Under the pieces are notes generated by a model. It made no database searches. It saw only the letters and a list, made by a program, of their open reading frames with translations, and was not told where the DNA came from. Below are positions 11,925 to 22,348 of a stretch of DNA of 64,000 bases, in pieces; position 1 is the first letter of the stretch; each line of letters opens with the position of its first letter. Source of the DNA: Schoenoplectus triqueter. Its lineage: Eukaryota; Streptophyta; Magnoliopsida; Poales; Cyperaceae. Location of the stretch: positions 124,001 to 188,000 of the forward strand of contig CAXKVV010000053.1 in the NCBI GenBank assembly GCA_964058805.1, in the 5' to 3' direction. The translations under genes were made by a program, and so were the position numbers.

Positions 11925-13233
11925 TCAATTCGGCAGCTTTCCAGCACGAAAAGCAGCATATGATTTAGCTAGCTCTGGCAGATCCTTCTCATATGGCACT
12001 ACATAGCCCTCAAGAAATTGCTTTTCAGAGATTACACATACACCCAATAAATTAGCCTTTCTCATCAGCCCCTTTGCTTGCAAGGCACTCAATACATTGT
12101 GCCTTGGGTATCAATATTCCCTCTGTACTACATGAAAGCAGCTAAGGTTGAGAAGCTATTGTCCTCGGCTCAATGCCTGCTTGTTTAATTAGAAAATCCA
12201 TCTTTGATGAAATACTCTCCTCAGAGTAATTAAGAATATAAGGGCATTTTCTGACAGCAGAACAAATCTCTTCCTCTGACCAGCCAAACATGTTTTTGAA
12301 AAAGGCCAACTTCTTTCCTAGTGACTTTTTTGTCATACCACAAACTGCTTGCACACAATAAAAGTACATGTTGGATTCTCGTAAGAAACCGAATTCCTCA
12401 ATTTGATCCAGAACCCATCTCAAATCATCAATGTCCCAGAACAACTATCCACACCTGCAAGTCAGCAGCTTAACTATCTGTTGATCTGACAAACCATATT
12501 CTTTCAAAAGATCTATTCTAGGCATAATATACTTATCAATGTCAAATGCCATCAGCAAGTGATTGTATTTGATAAGCTTCAAAAATGCCTCATCACTTTT
12601 ACCTACGAAGTTTCTCCAGAATTGGAGAGTGTGGAGGTGCCTTTCCGGTAAAGGCATTGAGGGTACGATAGAACCAATTGGATAAATATTTCCCCAGTAC
12701 AGCCAGAATCCATCAATGCAATAGTTTGTGGCTTGAGTAGATTATCCACACTCAACCTAAGCAGAATGGGATGAAATGGGATGAAATGAGATGAGACCCC
12801 TAATCTGGACATCTGATAACCCAACTGCTTTAAGGAAACTCACAAGAGCATCGGGCCGCTCTAGAGATTTAATGGTAGTGAGTTCACTAGATATTCTCAG
12901 TGCCCGGTCGGGGGAGAATCTGAAGTTGGAGACGAGATATTGAGCTATGAAAGGTATCTCCTTCTCCTCATCCTATTGCTGGGATTGGGTTGAAAGAGAG
13001 AGGCGGAGAAGGGGGTTGAGAAGCACGGCTGGATTGTGGTGCTGAAATAAAGGAAAGAAACGAGAGATTCTCCTTACGGGAAGAAAAGCCATGGCTGGAT
13101 CAGCTCCTTTGACAGTGAAACAGTCTATAACACAACCTGTCCTGTAGTGTGATTTTGGAAGAAAGAAGAGCAAGGGAGAGAGACTTTTTAGTAAAACCCT
13201 AGAAGAGAGGGAAATGACATCTCTGGAGAGCAA
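11925..13233 (-). pseudogene. mTERF family protein pseudogene, copy 1
   Basis: Read on the - strand, consecutive pieces in different frames match a plant mitochondrial transcription termination factor (mTERF). The N-terminal piece begins at 13233 or at the internal Met at 13092 (MAFLPVRRISRFF) and ends at an in-frame TAG at 12973-12975. The same frame continues with DEEKEIPFIAQYLVSNFRFS. Next come KPQTIALMDSGCTGEIFIQL (about 12730), KYIMPRIDLLKEYGLSDQQI (about 12500) and FGWSEEEICSAVRKCPYIL (about 12260). The C-terminus VVPYEKDLPELAKSYAAFRA ends at TGA 11925-11927. At least one nonsense codon and several frameshifts (near 12790, 12650, 12440, 12160 and 12090) break it. mTERFs bind nucleic acid in mitochondria or plastids through alpha-helical repeats of about 30 residues. 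No intron explains the frame changes. A paralogous relic lies at 22349-23990. Confidence 0.82.
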
Positions 13234-14941
13234 AAAGAGTTCTCTGTGAGTACTTTTGATTTGATCTCGATCATCGACGATTCTGATTTAATAATAATAA
13301 TTTTTTTATACATCAAAATTTGTATTTAGATTTTTTCATAACTATCATAATTAAAACGAACTGTTACAATTAACTTATAAAAACTCTCCACAGAAAAAAA
13401 AAAAAAACTCCTGAGAATGCGCTCCTGAGAGAGAGGAACGACTGAAACTGCTCCTTTCACATATATCGTTAATACCCATATAATATTGTAGATATTTTTT
13501 TAAAGGAATAATATTACTGTCCCCAACCATCTGTCTCCAAAAATCATCCTCAAGACTCAATTTTCTTCGGGGCACTATTTTTTTTTTGGTCAATGTTATT
13601 AAAATAATATTATTTTTTGGATACCGCTCTAATTTTGTTCTGATACCCTTCCACTCAGTGACACGTCCTTTCATTTCAAAATTCAAAAAGATTTAAACTG
13701 AAAAATTAAATAACCTCTTTATATAACCTTCTCTTCCCCCATGACCGTAAGGGGCCATTTTGAATTAACCCAATTAAAATCTTCGAAACTTTATTGTCTT
13801 TCTCTTTCTGCCATATATCAATAGAAAATAGGAATAATATAATCATCCCAAAAGATTTATCCCCAAAATTTATCCCAAGCGGATCTTCTATTTTAAGACG
13901 GTGATTTTGAATTATTATTTTTCTTTTATAGTAATTATATTCTTCTAATTATAAGTTTATTTCTTTGAACATTGAGAAGTTGAATAATTCTCACAAATTT
14001 TGTCATCTTCCTTTCATTCTCATTATTTCTATCTGTTATTATATTTTTGTTCGTTTTATCAATTTTTTAAACTTTCGTTGGTTTTGTCCTGCTTGATTTG
14101 TGTTACTATTGAGATTATTTTATTTATTCACTTCATGATTCAAGAATTAATTATTCTTATATTTCATACTGTTCATGTTTTAAATTATCATATTTCAATT
14201 TTATTATATTTACTGCAAGTTGGTCTATAACTCTATATCCTTCCTATTTTAGTTTCCTCACGTGAGATTATTGTTATGTCGTTGTTTTTATTTACCATTA
14301 TTGCAAGATAATTTGCATTGAAGCACAAAAGCAATCACCGTAATTATAATAATATATTTTCATACTTAATATAAATAATTACTTTATTATATAAAAATAA
14401 TAAAAATATTTGGTACAAATAGCATCAAAGCGAAAGAGCATATGTTCATATACTTAATATAAATAGTTATTTTATTATATATAAATAAGCATATTGTATG
14501 ATGTAAATAGCATCGGAACGAAGGAGCTGATGCTCAACATGTTGCGAAGCGTATTGTTGACTTTTGTATTTTGTGCATTACAATTATAATAAAGTATTTC
14601 TATACTTAATATATATAATTACTTTGTTATATGTAAATAGTCTGAGTGTTTGATATTAATAGTATTGGAATGAGAAAATAGTTTGACTTTGGTGTTCATC
14701 TCATGCCATATTTAATATAAAAGAGGTGAAATTGATAATTTGATATAAATAAGCTTATCAACTATTATAAATGGTTTAATTTAGAAACCATAAAGAAATA
14801 TTCATTAATGACTTCTTCATTTAGTATTAATAACACTGATATTTAGTATAAATAACAGTTTTAGCGCTACTTTGACTTTTGATAGTCAACACTTGGGGAT
14901 AAAATATGGGGATAAATTAGTGGGGACTATTATCAGTCTCC
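13234..14941. other. AT-rich intergenic region with diverged repeats
   Basis: No gene was recognised. At about 14340-14640 a roughly 100-150-bp unit containing tacttaatataaatAattac recurs three times in diverged form (near 14357, 14451 and 14598), some followed by 'aatagcatcggaacga'-type words. Sequences at about 13830-13875 (tttatccccaaaatttatccc) and about 14890-14940 (its approximate complement) form an imperfect inverted pair about 1.1 kb apart, possibly the ends of an old non-autonomous element. A repeat near 13320-13410 resembles one at about 37730-37815. Confidence 0.5.
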
Positions 14942-15342
14942 TTTTTTAAATTAATTATTTAAATAATTATATTTTTAATAATAAAGTGATTAAATAAAAA
15001 TTTAAAAAATACGAATGACAGCGGGTCATTGTCAGTGGCACTGTCCAAACATGCCAGTCAGACTGAAGTGTTTAAGCAAAACATCACTGAGAATGACATC
15101 TTTCATTTTTTTAATATTCATCCATCTCCAATATTGCAACAGTAGCGTCAGTGAGAGAATACGTCTCTCCCACTGACTGTTTTTTAAATAACTAAAATTA
15201 AAAAAAATTAAAGGCACCATTGTCAATGGTGTGTTTGCAAAGCACCACTGACACACGTTGTCATTCGTATTTTTAAAATTTTGATTTAATCACTCTTATT
15301 ATTAAAAATATAATTATTCAAATAATTAATTTAAAAAATCTG
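14942..15342. mobile_element. Palindrome-rich MITE family A, degenerate copy 2
   Basis: The arms (TTTTTTAAATTAATTATTT and its complement near 15325-15340) extend for about 70 bp. They continue into the family-specific 'aatacgaatgaca' boundary and decayed CCACTG-N-CAGTGG palindromes, for example CACCATTGTCAATGGTG. The right end still reads ATCTG, as in other family ends. I could not find a convincing target duplication, so the borders are approximate and this copy is the most diverged. Confidence 0.65.
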
Positions 15343-15343
15343 T

Positions 15344-16398
15344 AAATATTGAAAATTATCAATTTCTCCATTTAATTGTCTTAATATCTTATATCCCCAT
15401 AAAAAATCAGCATGCTTTCTTTTATCCCCTTTTATTTTCTGTAATTATTATTAACTAATTACTAATAAATGAATTGACAACTGTGCTCTTTCAATTTTCG
15501 TTATATTGAGATGTCTTTTTGAATTTTGTGATATGATATTACGATTGAACAACGGAAAAAAAAAAAAGAAATATATGCATCGTTATACCAATTTTTTTTT
15601 TATCAATTCGAAAATGAGAATCAGGTTTGATGGTATTCAATTTTAAGTTGTTTTTCTTCGGTTAAGTCCTTCCTCTGATTATATATCAAATTACCTACTG
15701 GAAATCCTCTTCTTCATTTGCTAAAACAAAAGCATACATCTTTTTCTTTGCTATTTTCATTCTTTGGAACAGTGATTGATTATTGAAGTCATGGAGTGTT
15801 GAGAGAAAGGTCAAATTTACAGTAGTGGAACCATTCAAAACCCCCACTTTTTCGATCAACACTATTGCTCGAGAAGAAAATTTCATAAAATGAAAAAAAA
15901 ATATATCATCGTGCCTTTGCAAATTAGTGAAATATAAGAATATCTCAAGCATTGGAGCAGATATCAAATATAGCTCTAATCATATATGCGTTAGAGCTGG
16001 AACTAATTTAGGTTGAAGATGCTGCTTGGCATCTCGATCCGTGTATTGTAAATTGGATTTGTTTGTATTGTTTTCAGTTCGTACCTTTTAGTCACACTGG
16101 AAGCTGTTATCAGAGTGAGATTCAAAGAATAATAAAAAATAGAAATATGATTATGAGAGGGACGTGAGGGAGAAGGTGAAACAAAATTATGTCCAAGTCC
16201 TTTGTTCCTTTGTGCTATGTAAAATAAAATGGAGGCTGCTATTTGAAATGAAAGGGTAAAATAGTAAATTTAATATTTTAAAATAGATTAATAATGAGTT
16301 AAATAAAGAAAAGGGGATAAAAGAAATGATGTCAATTTTTGATGTGGATGTAAGATATTATGATGTTTAGATGGGGAGATTGACAATTTTCAATATTT
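15344..16398. mobile_element. Putative non-autonomous element of about 1.05 kb with about 100-bp inverted ends
   Basis: The left end AAATATTGAAAATTATCAAT and following (through TTTTATCCCCTTTT at about 15420) is repeated inverted at about 16310-16398. The interior has no recognisable transposase. It abuts family A copy 2. No target duplication was established, so the classification is open. Confidence 0.5.
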
Positions 16399-16876
16399 GA
16401 ATGGGTTTGGAAGAAATTAACCCTAATCAAGGCATGAAGCAATTTTCACAGATCTGATCCGTCAGATGCAAATCGAACGGTTTGTACCCAGTACGGCATA
16501 CCGTTATAATCATCATTATGTTAGCAATTGCGAAGTCAATAAGAATAGCTCGTGATGGTAAGAACGTTAATAGCAACTAGCATCTATAATTGTGGATCCT
16601 GTCTGAATTATAAGGTACTTCAGGTGTATGCATGGTTAGGTACCTATCTTATGGCAGCAAAAAAATGTCTAAATAATAAGATGAATCTTGTATCAGTACC
16701 ACAATCATTTGGTAATACATTTAGAACTGGCGCAGATGAAAATCCAATAAACCAGGTTACCCAATTAAAACTGACCTCCAAACAATCTGAACCAAAAAAT
16801 GGTGTAATTGAAGACTCTCTCAAGCAACCCAAACCTGATTTGATTTGTACCTTTTTTCATCCTCATGGTTAGTATG
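16399..16876. other. Unassigned sequence left of the copia element
   Basis: An open stretch on the + strand (16552-16872) could encode 106 residues ending at TAG just before the retrotransposon. It has no motif I recognise, no homologue elsewhere in the window and no clear promoter. I do not call it a gene. Confidence 0.4.
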
Positions 16877-17141
16877 TGTTGAATTTTAAGAGGAACGCTG
16901 AGATGATAAAATCGAATTCTAATTAATTTTTGGTTCTGTACATGGGTGTATATATTACATGAGAATATCTCTACTAGCCGTTTGGCTATTTCCTATTTCG
17001 TACAAATTGGATATGTTGCCTAATTACAATTCTAATTGCTGTAATCTAGCTAGGTACCAATTATATTTGGAAGCTAGCTTTGTTGCCTAAATTGGCCTAT
17101 GATGAATAATATTCTGAGGCTAAGAATATTATTTCTCAACA
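16877..17141 (-). repeat. 3' LTR of the copia element
   Basis: It runs TGTTGA...CAACA on the + strand, i.e. TG...CA ends. It is about 99.6% identical to the other LTR (one substitution seen). The stop codon of the polyprotein falls 12 bp inside it. Confidence 0.96.
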
Positions 17142-20100
17142 CTCCCCCTCAAGTTGGACTCGAATAGATTCATTGAGCCCAACTTGCTAAGTATACTTTT
17201 AAATGTAGTTTTGTCTAGGGCCTTGGTAAAAATGTCTGCTAGTTGCTCTTTGCTTTTCACAAATGGTGTTTCAATTTCCCCTGACTGCACTTTATCCCGA
17301 ACAAAATGGCAATCAACTTCAATGTGCTTCGTTCTTTCATGAAAAACAGGATTGGATGCAATGTGCCTTGCTGCTTGGTTGTCACAATACATCTGCATAG
17401 CTCCATTGCATTCTATCTTCAAGTCGTGAAGTAAGTGTTTTATCCAGGTAAGCTCGCTGGCTGTGGAAGCCATTGCTCGATATTCTGCCTCTGCACTTGA
17501 TCGAGCGACAACATTTTGCTTCTTGCTTTTCCATGTCACCAGATTTCCGCCTACAAATGTACAAAATCCTGTGGTTGATTTTCTGTCACAACTTCCAGCC
17601 CAATCTGCATCAGAATAACCAACCACATTGTTAGTAATATTTTTCTTCATCCAGATTCCTTGACCTGGGGTACCTTTGAGATATCTCAATATTCTATCAA
17701 TGGTACTCAGGTGACTGGTACGTGGAGCGTGCATAAATTGGCTTACAATACTAACTGCAAATGCAATATCTGGTCTGGTAACTGTGAGGTATATCAATTT
17801 TCCTACCAACCTCTGATATTGTCCTATATCAGGTACTGGTTCACCATCTTCTGGTCCAAGTTTAATGTTGGTTTCTATTGGGGTACCAGCTGGTTTAGCT
17901 CCTAGCTTACCAGTCTCCTTTAGCAAGTCAAGGACATATTTTCTTTGAGATAGGAATATTCCTTTACTTGAGTGGGCTATTTCTATTCCAAGAAAATATG
18001 AGAGTGTACCTAGATCCTTGATATCAAACTCATTTTTCAATAATTGTTTAACCTTTTTAATTTCATCATTATCATTTCCAGTGATGATAATGTCATCTAC
18101 ATAAACTAGGATAACTGTGGTTGATTTGCCAGAGTGGTTAATGAACATGGAATAATCAGCCGTGCTTTTAACAAAATTATTTTTTAGAAGAAAAGAGTTT
18201 AGCTTGGCATACCATGCTCTTGGAGATTGTTTTAGCCCATAAATTGCCTTCCTTAGCTTACACACCAATGACGGATCTGATGCATTTTTGTGACCGGGAG
18301 GAAGAGTCATATAGACCTCTTCTTCCAGGTTGCCTTGAAGAAATGCATTTTTTACATCCATTTGAAATAATTTCCATCCTAAGTTGGTAGCTACTGATAA
18401 TAGGATTCTAACTGTACTCATCTTAGCTACTGGTGCAAAGGTTTCTTGGTAGTCAATTCCATAAGTTTGGGTAAATCCCTTGGCCACTAGTCTAGCCTTA
18501 TACCTTTCTACTGTACCATTACTATTGTACTTAATTTTATATACCCATTTACAACCTACAGGTTTTTTTCCTTTTGGTAGATTTACGATGTCCCATGTGT
18601 TATTTTTTTTCAAGGCATAAAGTTCTTCTTTCATGGCCTCGCGCCAGAGTGGGTCTAAATTGGCTTCATCAAAGCTGAATGGTTCGGTTTGACTGGTTAT
18701 GTTACTCAAATAGACCCGATATTCAGGAGATACCTTATCATAACATATAAATTCTTGAATGGGATACGTTACCTGATGGGATACATAATCCCTCAATCTT
18801 GCAGGCGTCCGTGTCTGTCGTGTGGATCTTCTTCTTGTTTCTTCTTGGGTCGGTTGTGGAGCCTCTTCATTTGAATCATTTGAATCTCTTCCATATTCTC
18901 CCCCTGAAGAGATTGGTTCACCAACCTGTTCTTCTTCTGTATTCTCAACCTGTTCTTGACTGGTTATTTCAGGAAACATAAAGATATTTGGAGGTGACAT
19001 GGTCGGTTTGTTGGTCTCTGGTATATTTGATTTGTAATATGGCTCACTTTCAAGAAACGATACATCTCTTGAGATATAAAGTTTGTGGTTTGTTGGATCA
19101 TAACATTTGTAGCCCTTTTTTTCTGAAGAATACCCTAAAAAAATAGCTTTGACTGAATTTCTATCTAATTTGTCAGTTCGTTTTACGTGGACAAAACAGG
19201 CACACCCAAATACTCTAATGTGATCTAGTTCTATTTTTCTTCCTTTGAGAATTTCTAAAGGACTCATGTTTTTTAGTTTCATGCTTGGTAATCTATTTAT
19301 AAGGTAAGTTGCTGTTAATACTGCATCTGACCAATAAATCTTTGGAACATTATTTTGAAAAAGCAGTGTCCTAGTGACTTCTAGGAGATGACGATTTTTT
19401 CTTTCTGAGACTCCGTTTTGTTGGGGGGTATTAACACATGTGGTTTGATGTAAGATACCTTTTTGTTTGAAAAACTCTGTAAAATTTTTGTTGACATATT
19501 CTGTCCCATTATCTGAACGAAAAATCTTTAATTTTGCATTATACTGATTCTCAATGAAGTTGAAAAAATCTTGGAAGCAGGAGAAAACCTCGTTTTTTGC
19601 TTTTAAAAGATAAACCCAAGTGGTTCGAGAATAATCATCAATAAAGGTAACGAAATACTTGAAATTGTTATAGGAATCAATGGGAGCAGGTCCCCACACA
19701 TCGGAGTGAATTAAATCAAAACAATTTTCTGATATGCTAGTAGAAGATGAAAATGGCAGTCTAGTTTGTTTAGCAAGCTTACAAATATCACAATTCCTTG
19801 AGTCTAATTTATAACAGAAAAGTTTATTTAGAACTTGATCAGATGGATGACCAAATCTGTAGTGTAGTAACTTGTCACGATCTACCGGACTTATTGAAAC
19901 GAGGCATTTATTGATAGTGTCTTCAAGATAATATAGACCGTTTTTAAATATCCCCTCACCAATCTTCTTCCCTGTGACTCGGTCCTGAAAGGTCACTTTA
20001 TTTGGTGAGAAGATGACATCACAGTTTAGATCTTGGGTTATTTTTCTAACCGACAACAAATTTGAATTGAAATCTGGTAAGTACAGGACATCTTTAACAT

Positions 20101-21445
20101 TTTTGTTAAGGAAGTTAGTGGTGCCAGTTCCAAGGATTTTAGTTTTATTGCCATTAGCAACGGTCACATATTGCGGTTCCTTTAATTTGGTAAAGTTTTG
20201 CAATTGGTTTGGTTCGCAAGTCATGTGATCAGTGGCCCCAGAGTCTACAATCCACTTGTTTTTGTTTTGACAATAATTGGCAAATTTTGGACCATATTTT
20301 TCCAACAATTTGAAAATTTCACAGAAAATAAAAGTTTTAGCTGAACCTGCAGCATGTTGCTGTAATAAGTTGCTCAGTTGACTCATTAGTTGGGCTAGCT
20401 GTGCTGTTGGCGCCACAGAAGATCCCTCACCCGGGTGATCCCTTGGTGTGATAAACCTCTCGGATCCGGCTCTGTGCTCAGTGCGACCCCTCGGGTTCGG
20501 ATTTATTTGTTCAGGCGACGCTGTCTCGACTCGTTCATCTCCCCAGTCTGACCCCTTGCTCAAGCCAATAAATCGTCCCCCGATCTTTCCGCCCGACTTT
20601 CCGCCGCCCCATCCTCCCTTGTTGCGCACCGGCCTGAGGTGAGGGTGGAGGACCCAGCAGCCTTCTCGGTTGTGCCCTGCGCGCTTGCAGTGGTCGCACC
20701 AGTCGGCTGCTGCCGCTCCCTTTGTCTTGGCCGGTCCCCTTGGGTTAGGGTTAGGGGTGTGCTGGATTTTGAAGGCTTGGTTTTCGGTGGTTTCGGCCTG
20801 TGGCGGGTTCATAAGTGACCGCCTGGACTGTTCTTGCTCGATCCTTGCAACCACATCGTCAAAGCTTGGCATTTCGGCCAATGCCAAGATTTGAGAACGG
20901 ATCGCTTCGTAGCTGGGGTCGAGGGCTCCCAGGTAGGTAAAGATGAGGTCTTGTTCTGTCCTTTGTTGGATTTCGTTCGGGTCTGAGGTTGGGGGAAGAT
21001 ATATGTTGAGTTCCTCCCATTTGGACATGATTTCGGTAACGAGGTCATTGTTGCTGAGATTGCCTTGTCTGATTTTTGAGATTTCTTGCTTGAGGCTAAA
21101 TATGTGAGCAAAATTTTTGGTTTGGCCGTACCTTTTTCTTGCCTTGTCTCAGATCTCTTTGGATGATTTGGAGTACATGAGTACATTTGAGATTTTTGGG
21201 TCCATTGTGCTGAGAAGCCAGGACATGATCATTTGATCGTTTGTATCCCATTCTTCGATCTGGGCTGTTTCTGCAGCTGTTAACTCGTTTGCCTTTGCTG
21301 GTTTGGGTCTTTCTTTGGTGCCAGTGACAAAGTAGAGTTTCCCTTTGCCACCGAGGCCTATGGTTACCGATCTGGACCAAGGGATGTAGTTCTTGTTGCC
21401 ATGGAGGATAAGAGTTGTAAGTTTGGTGTTATCACCCTGTGACAT
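17129..21445 (-). pseudogene. Copia gag-pol polyprotein with one premature stop in gag
   Basis: The frame runs from ATG 21445 to a stop at 17129 (1,439 codons). It is broken only by an in-frame TGA at 21149-21151 within gag; everything downstream is open for about 1,300 codons. Visible domains are as follows. Gag has a CCHC zinc knuckle (CDHCKRAGHNREGC, about 20695). Aspartic protease has DSGA (about 20245). Integrase has an HHCC region (about 19850-19770) and catalytic-core residues (HSDVWGP, about 19710; RSDNGTEYV, about 19520). Reverse transcriptase has YVDD (about 18105), and RNase H has SDADWAGSCDRKSTTG (about 17600). In copia elements this polyprotein makes virus-like particles, copies the RNA to DNA and integrates it. 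The single stop would truncate gag after about 98 residues, so this copy is probably not autonomous as it stands, unless the codon is read through or is a sequencing error. Confidence 0.93.
17142..17150 (-). other. Polypurine tract of the copia element
   Basis: GAGGGGGAG on the - strand lies directly next to the 3' LTR. This is where plus-strand DNA synthesis is primed in LTR retrotransposons. It overlaps the end of the coding region. Confidence 0.85.
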
Positions 21446-21783
21446 GTTTTATGAGTCTCGTTGGTTTTTGTCAGAATCTTGCTGGGTTTTTTTTTTTTTT
21501 TTCTGGCAAGAGGAGATACCAGTACAGTGGTTTGTTCAGGTGTTTTCTGGTAAGAACTGATACGCTGGTTTTTTTTCTGGTAAGAGCAGATACTTACTAG
21601 AATCGGGTTGCCCTTTCTTTGTTCAATTGCTCTGTGATGAATTTGGAAAAGCACCAAGGCTCGTCAAGTTATTGGCTGAGGAACTTAGTGCTGAATTCTG
21701 AGAGCTCTGTGATGTTTGTAGTATTATTTGCAGGACTCGTTAGCTGCAACAAAGTTGTTGTTTCTGGAGTCAGGAGTAACCCT

Positions 21784-21795
21784 GCTCTGATACCA
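21784..21795 (-). other. Primer binding site of the copia element (initiator tRNA-Met)
   Basis: TGGTATCAGAGC on the - strand starts immediately after the 5' LTR. It is the canonical copia PBS complementary to the 3' end of plant initiator tRNA-Met. Confidence 0.93.
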
Positions 21796-22060
21796 TGTTG
21801 AATTTTAAGAGGAACGCTGAGATGATAAAATCGAATTCTAATTAATTTTTGGTTCTGTACATGGGTGTATATATTACATGAGAATATCTCTACTAGCCGT
21901 TTGGCTATTTCCTATTTCGTACAAATTGGATATGTTGCCTAATTACAATTCTAATTGCTGTAATCTAGCTAGGTACCAATTATATTTGGAAGCTAGCTTT
22001 GTTGCCTAAATTGACCTATGATGAATAATATTCTGAGGCTAAGAATATTATTTCTCAACA
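21796..22060 (-). repeat. 5' LTR of the copia element
   Basis: This is the 265-bp upstream LTR in the element's own orientation, which would contain its promoter. It is flanked outside by GTATG (22061-22065), which matches 16872-16876. Confidence 0.96.
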
Positions 22061-22348
22061 GTATGCGTTTCTAGATAGAACATGTTGCTCTAAAGATCTC
22101 ACCAAAACACAGAAAAAGAAAAGTAATACAAAATAAAATGAAGAAAGTCATGTGCTTGCTCCAGAATTTCAGTAACATGCCATATAATTAGTTTTATAAC
22201 AGAGGGTCGTCTCCAACTCTCCATAGAGCATTCTGCATATTTGGTGAGGAGCATATATCTCATACCAGAAAATAACTCTTGCGCTTAAAGCTTCCATGAC
22301 CAAACAATAAAGTATCTGTCTATCTGATATCCATGCCAACCCCAGTAC

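Larger units (their letters stand above)
16877..22060 (-). mobile_element. Ty1-copia LTR retrotransposon, young and nearly intact
   Basis: Two 265-bp LTRs (16877-17141 and 21796-22060) differ at one visible base (ttggcctatg versus ttgacctatg). They are flanked by the 5-bp target duplication GTATG. The element reads on the - strand. The PBS TGGTATCAGAGC (21784-21795), complementary to initiator tRNA-Met, abuts the 5' LTR. A polypurine tract GAGGGGGAG (17142-17150) abuts the 3' LTR. The domain order gag, protease, integrase, RT, RNase H is copia type. The 5,184-bp size and short LTRs suggest an Ale/Retrofit-like lineage, which is an inference. It inserted between the two mTERF relics. Confidence 0.97.

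Noticed and set aside
16552..16872. 106-codon open stretch beside the copia element
   Set aside because: No recognisable family or paralogue in the window; cannot be supported as a gene.
20448..20894. Open frames on the + strand across the GC-rich gag region
   Set aside because: They are antisense shadows of the copia gag coding sequence.
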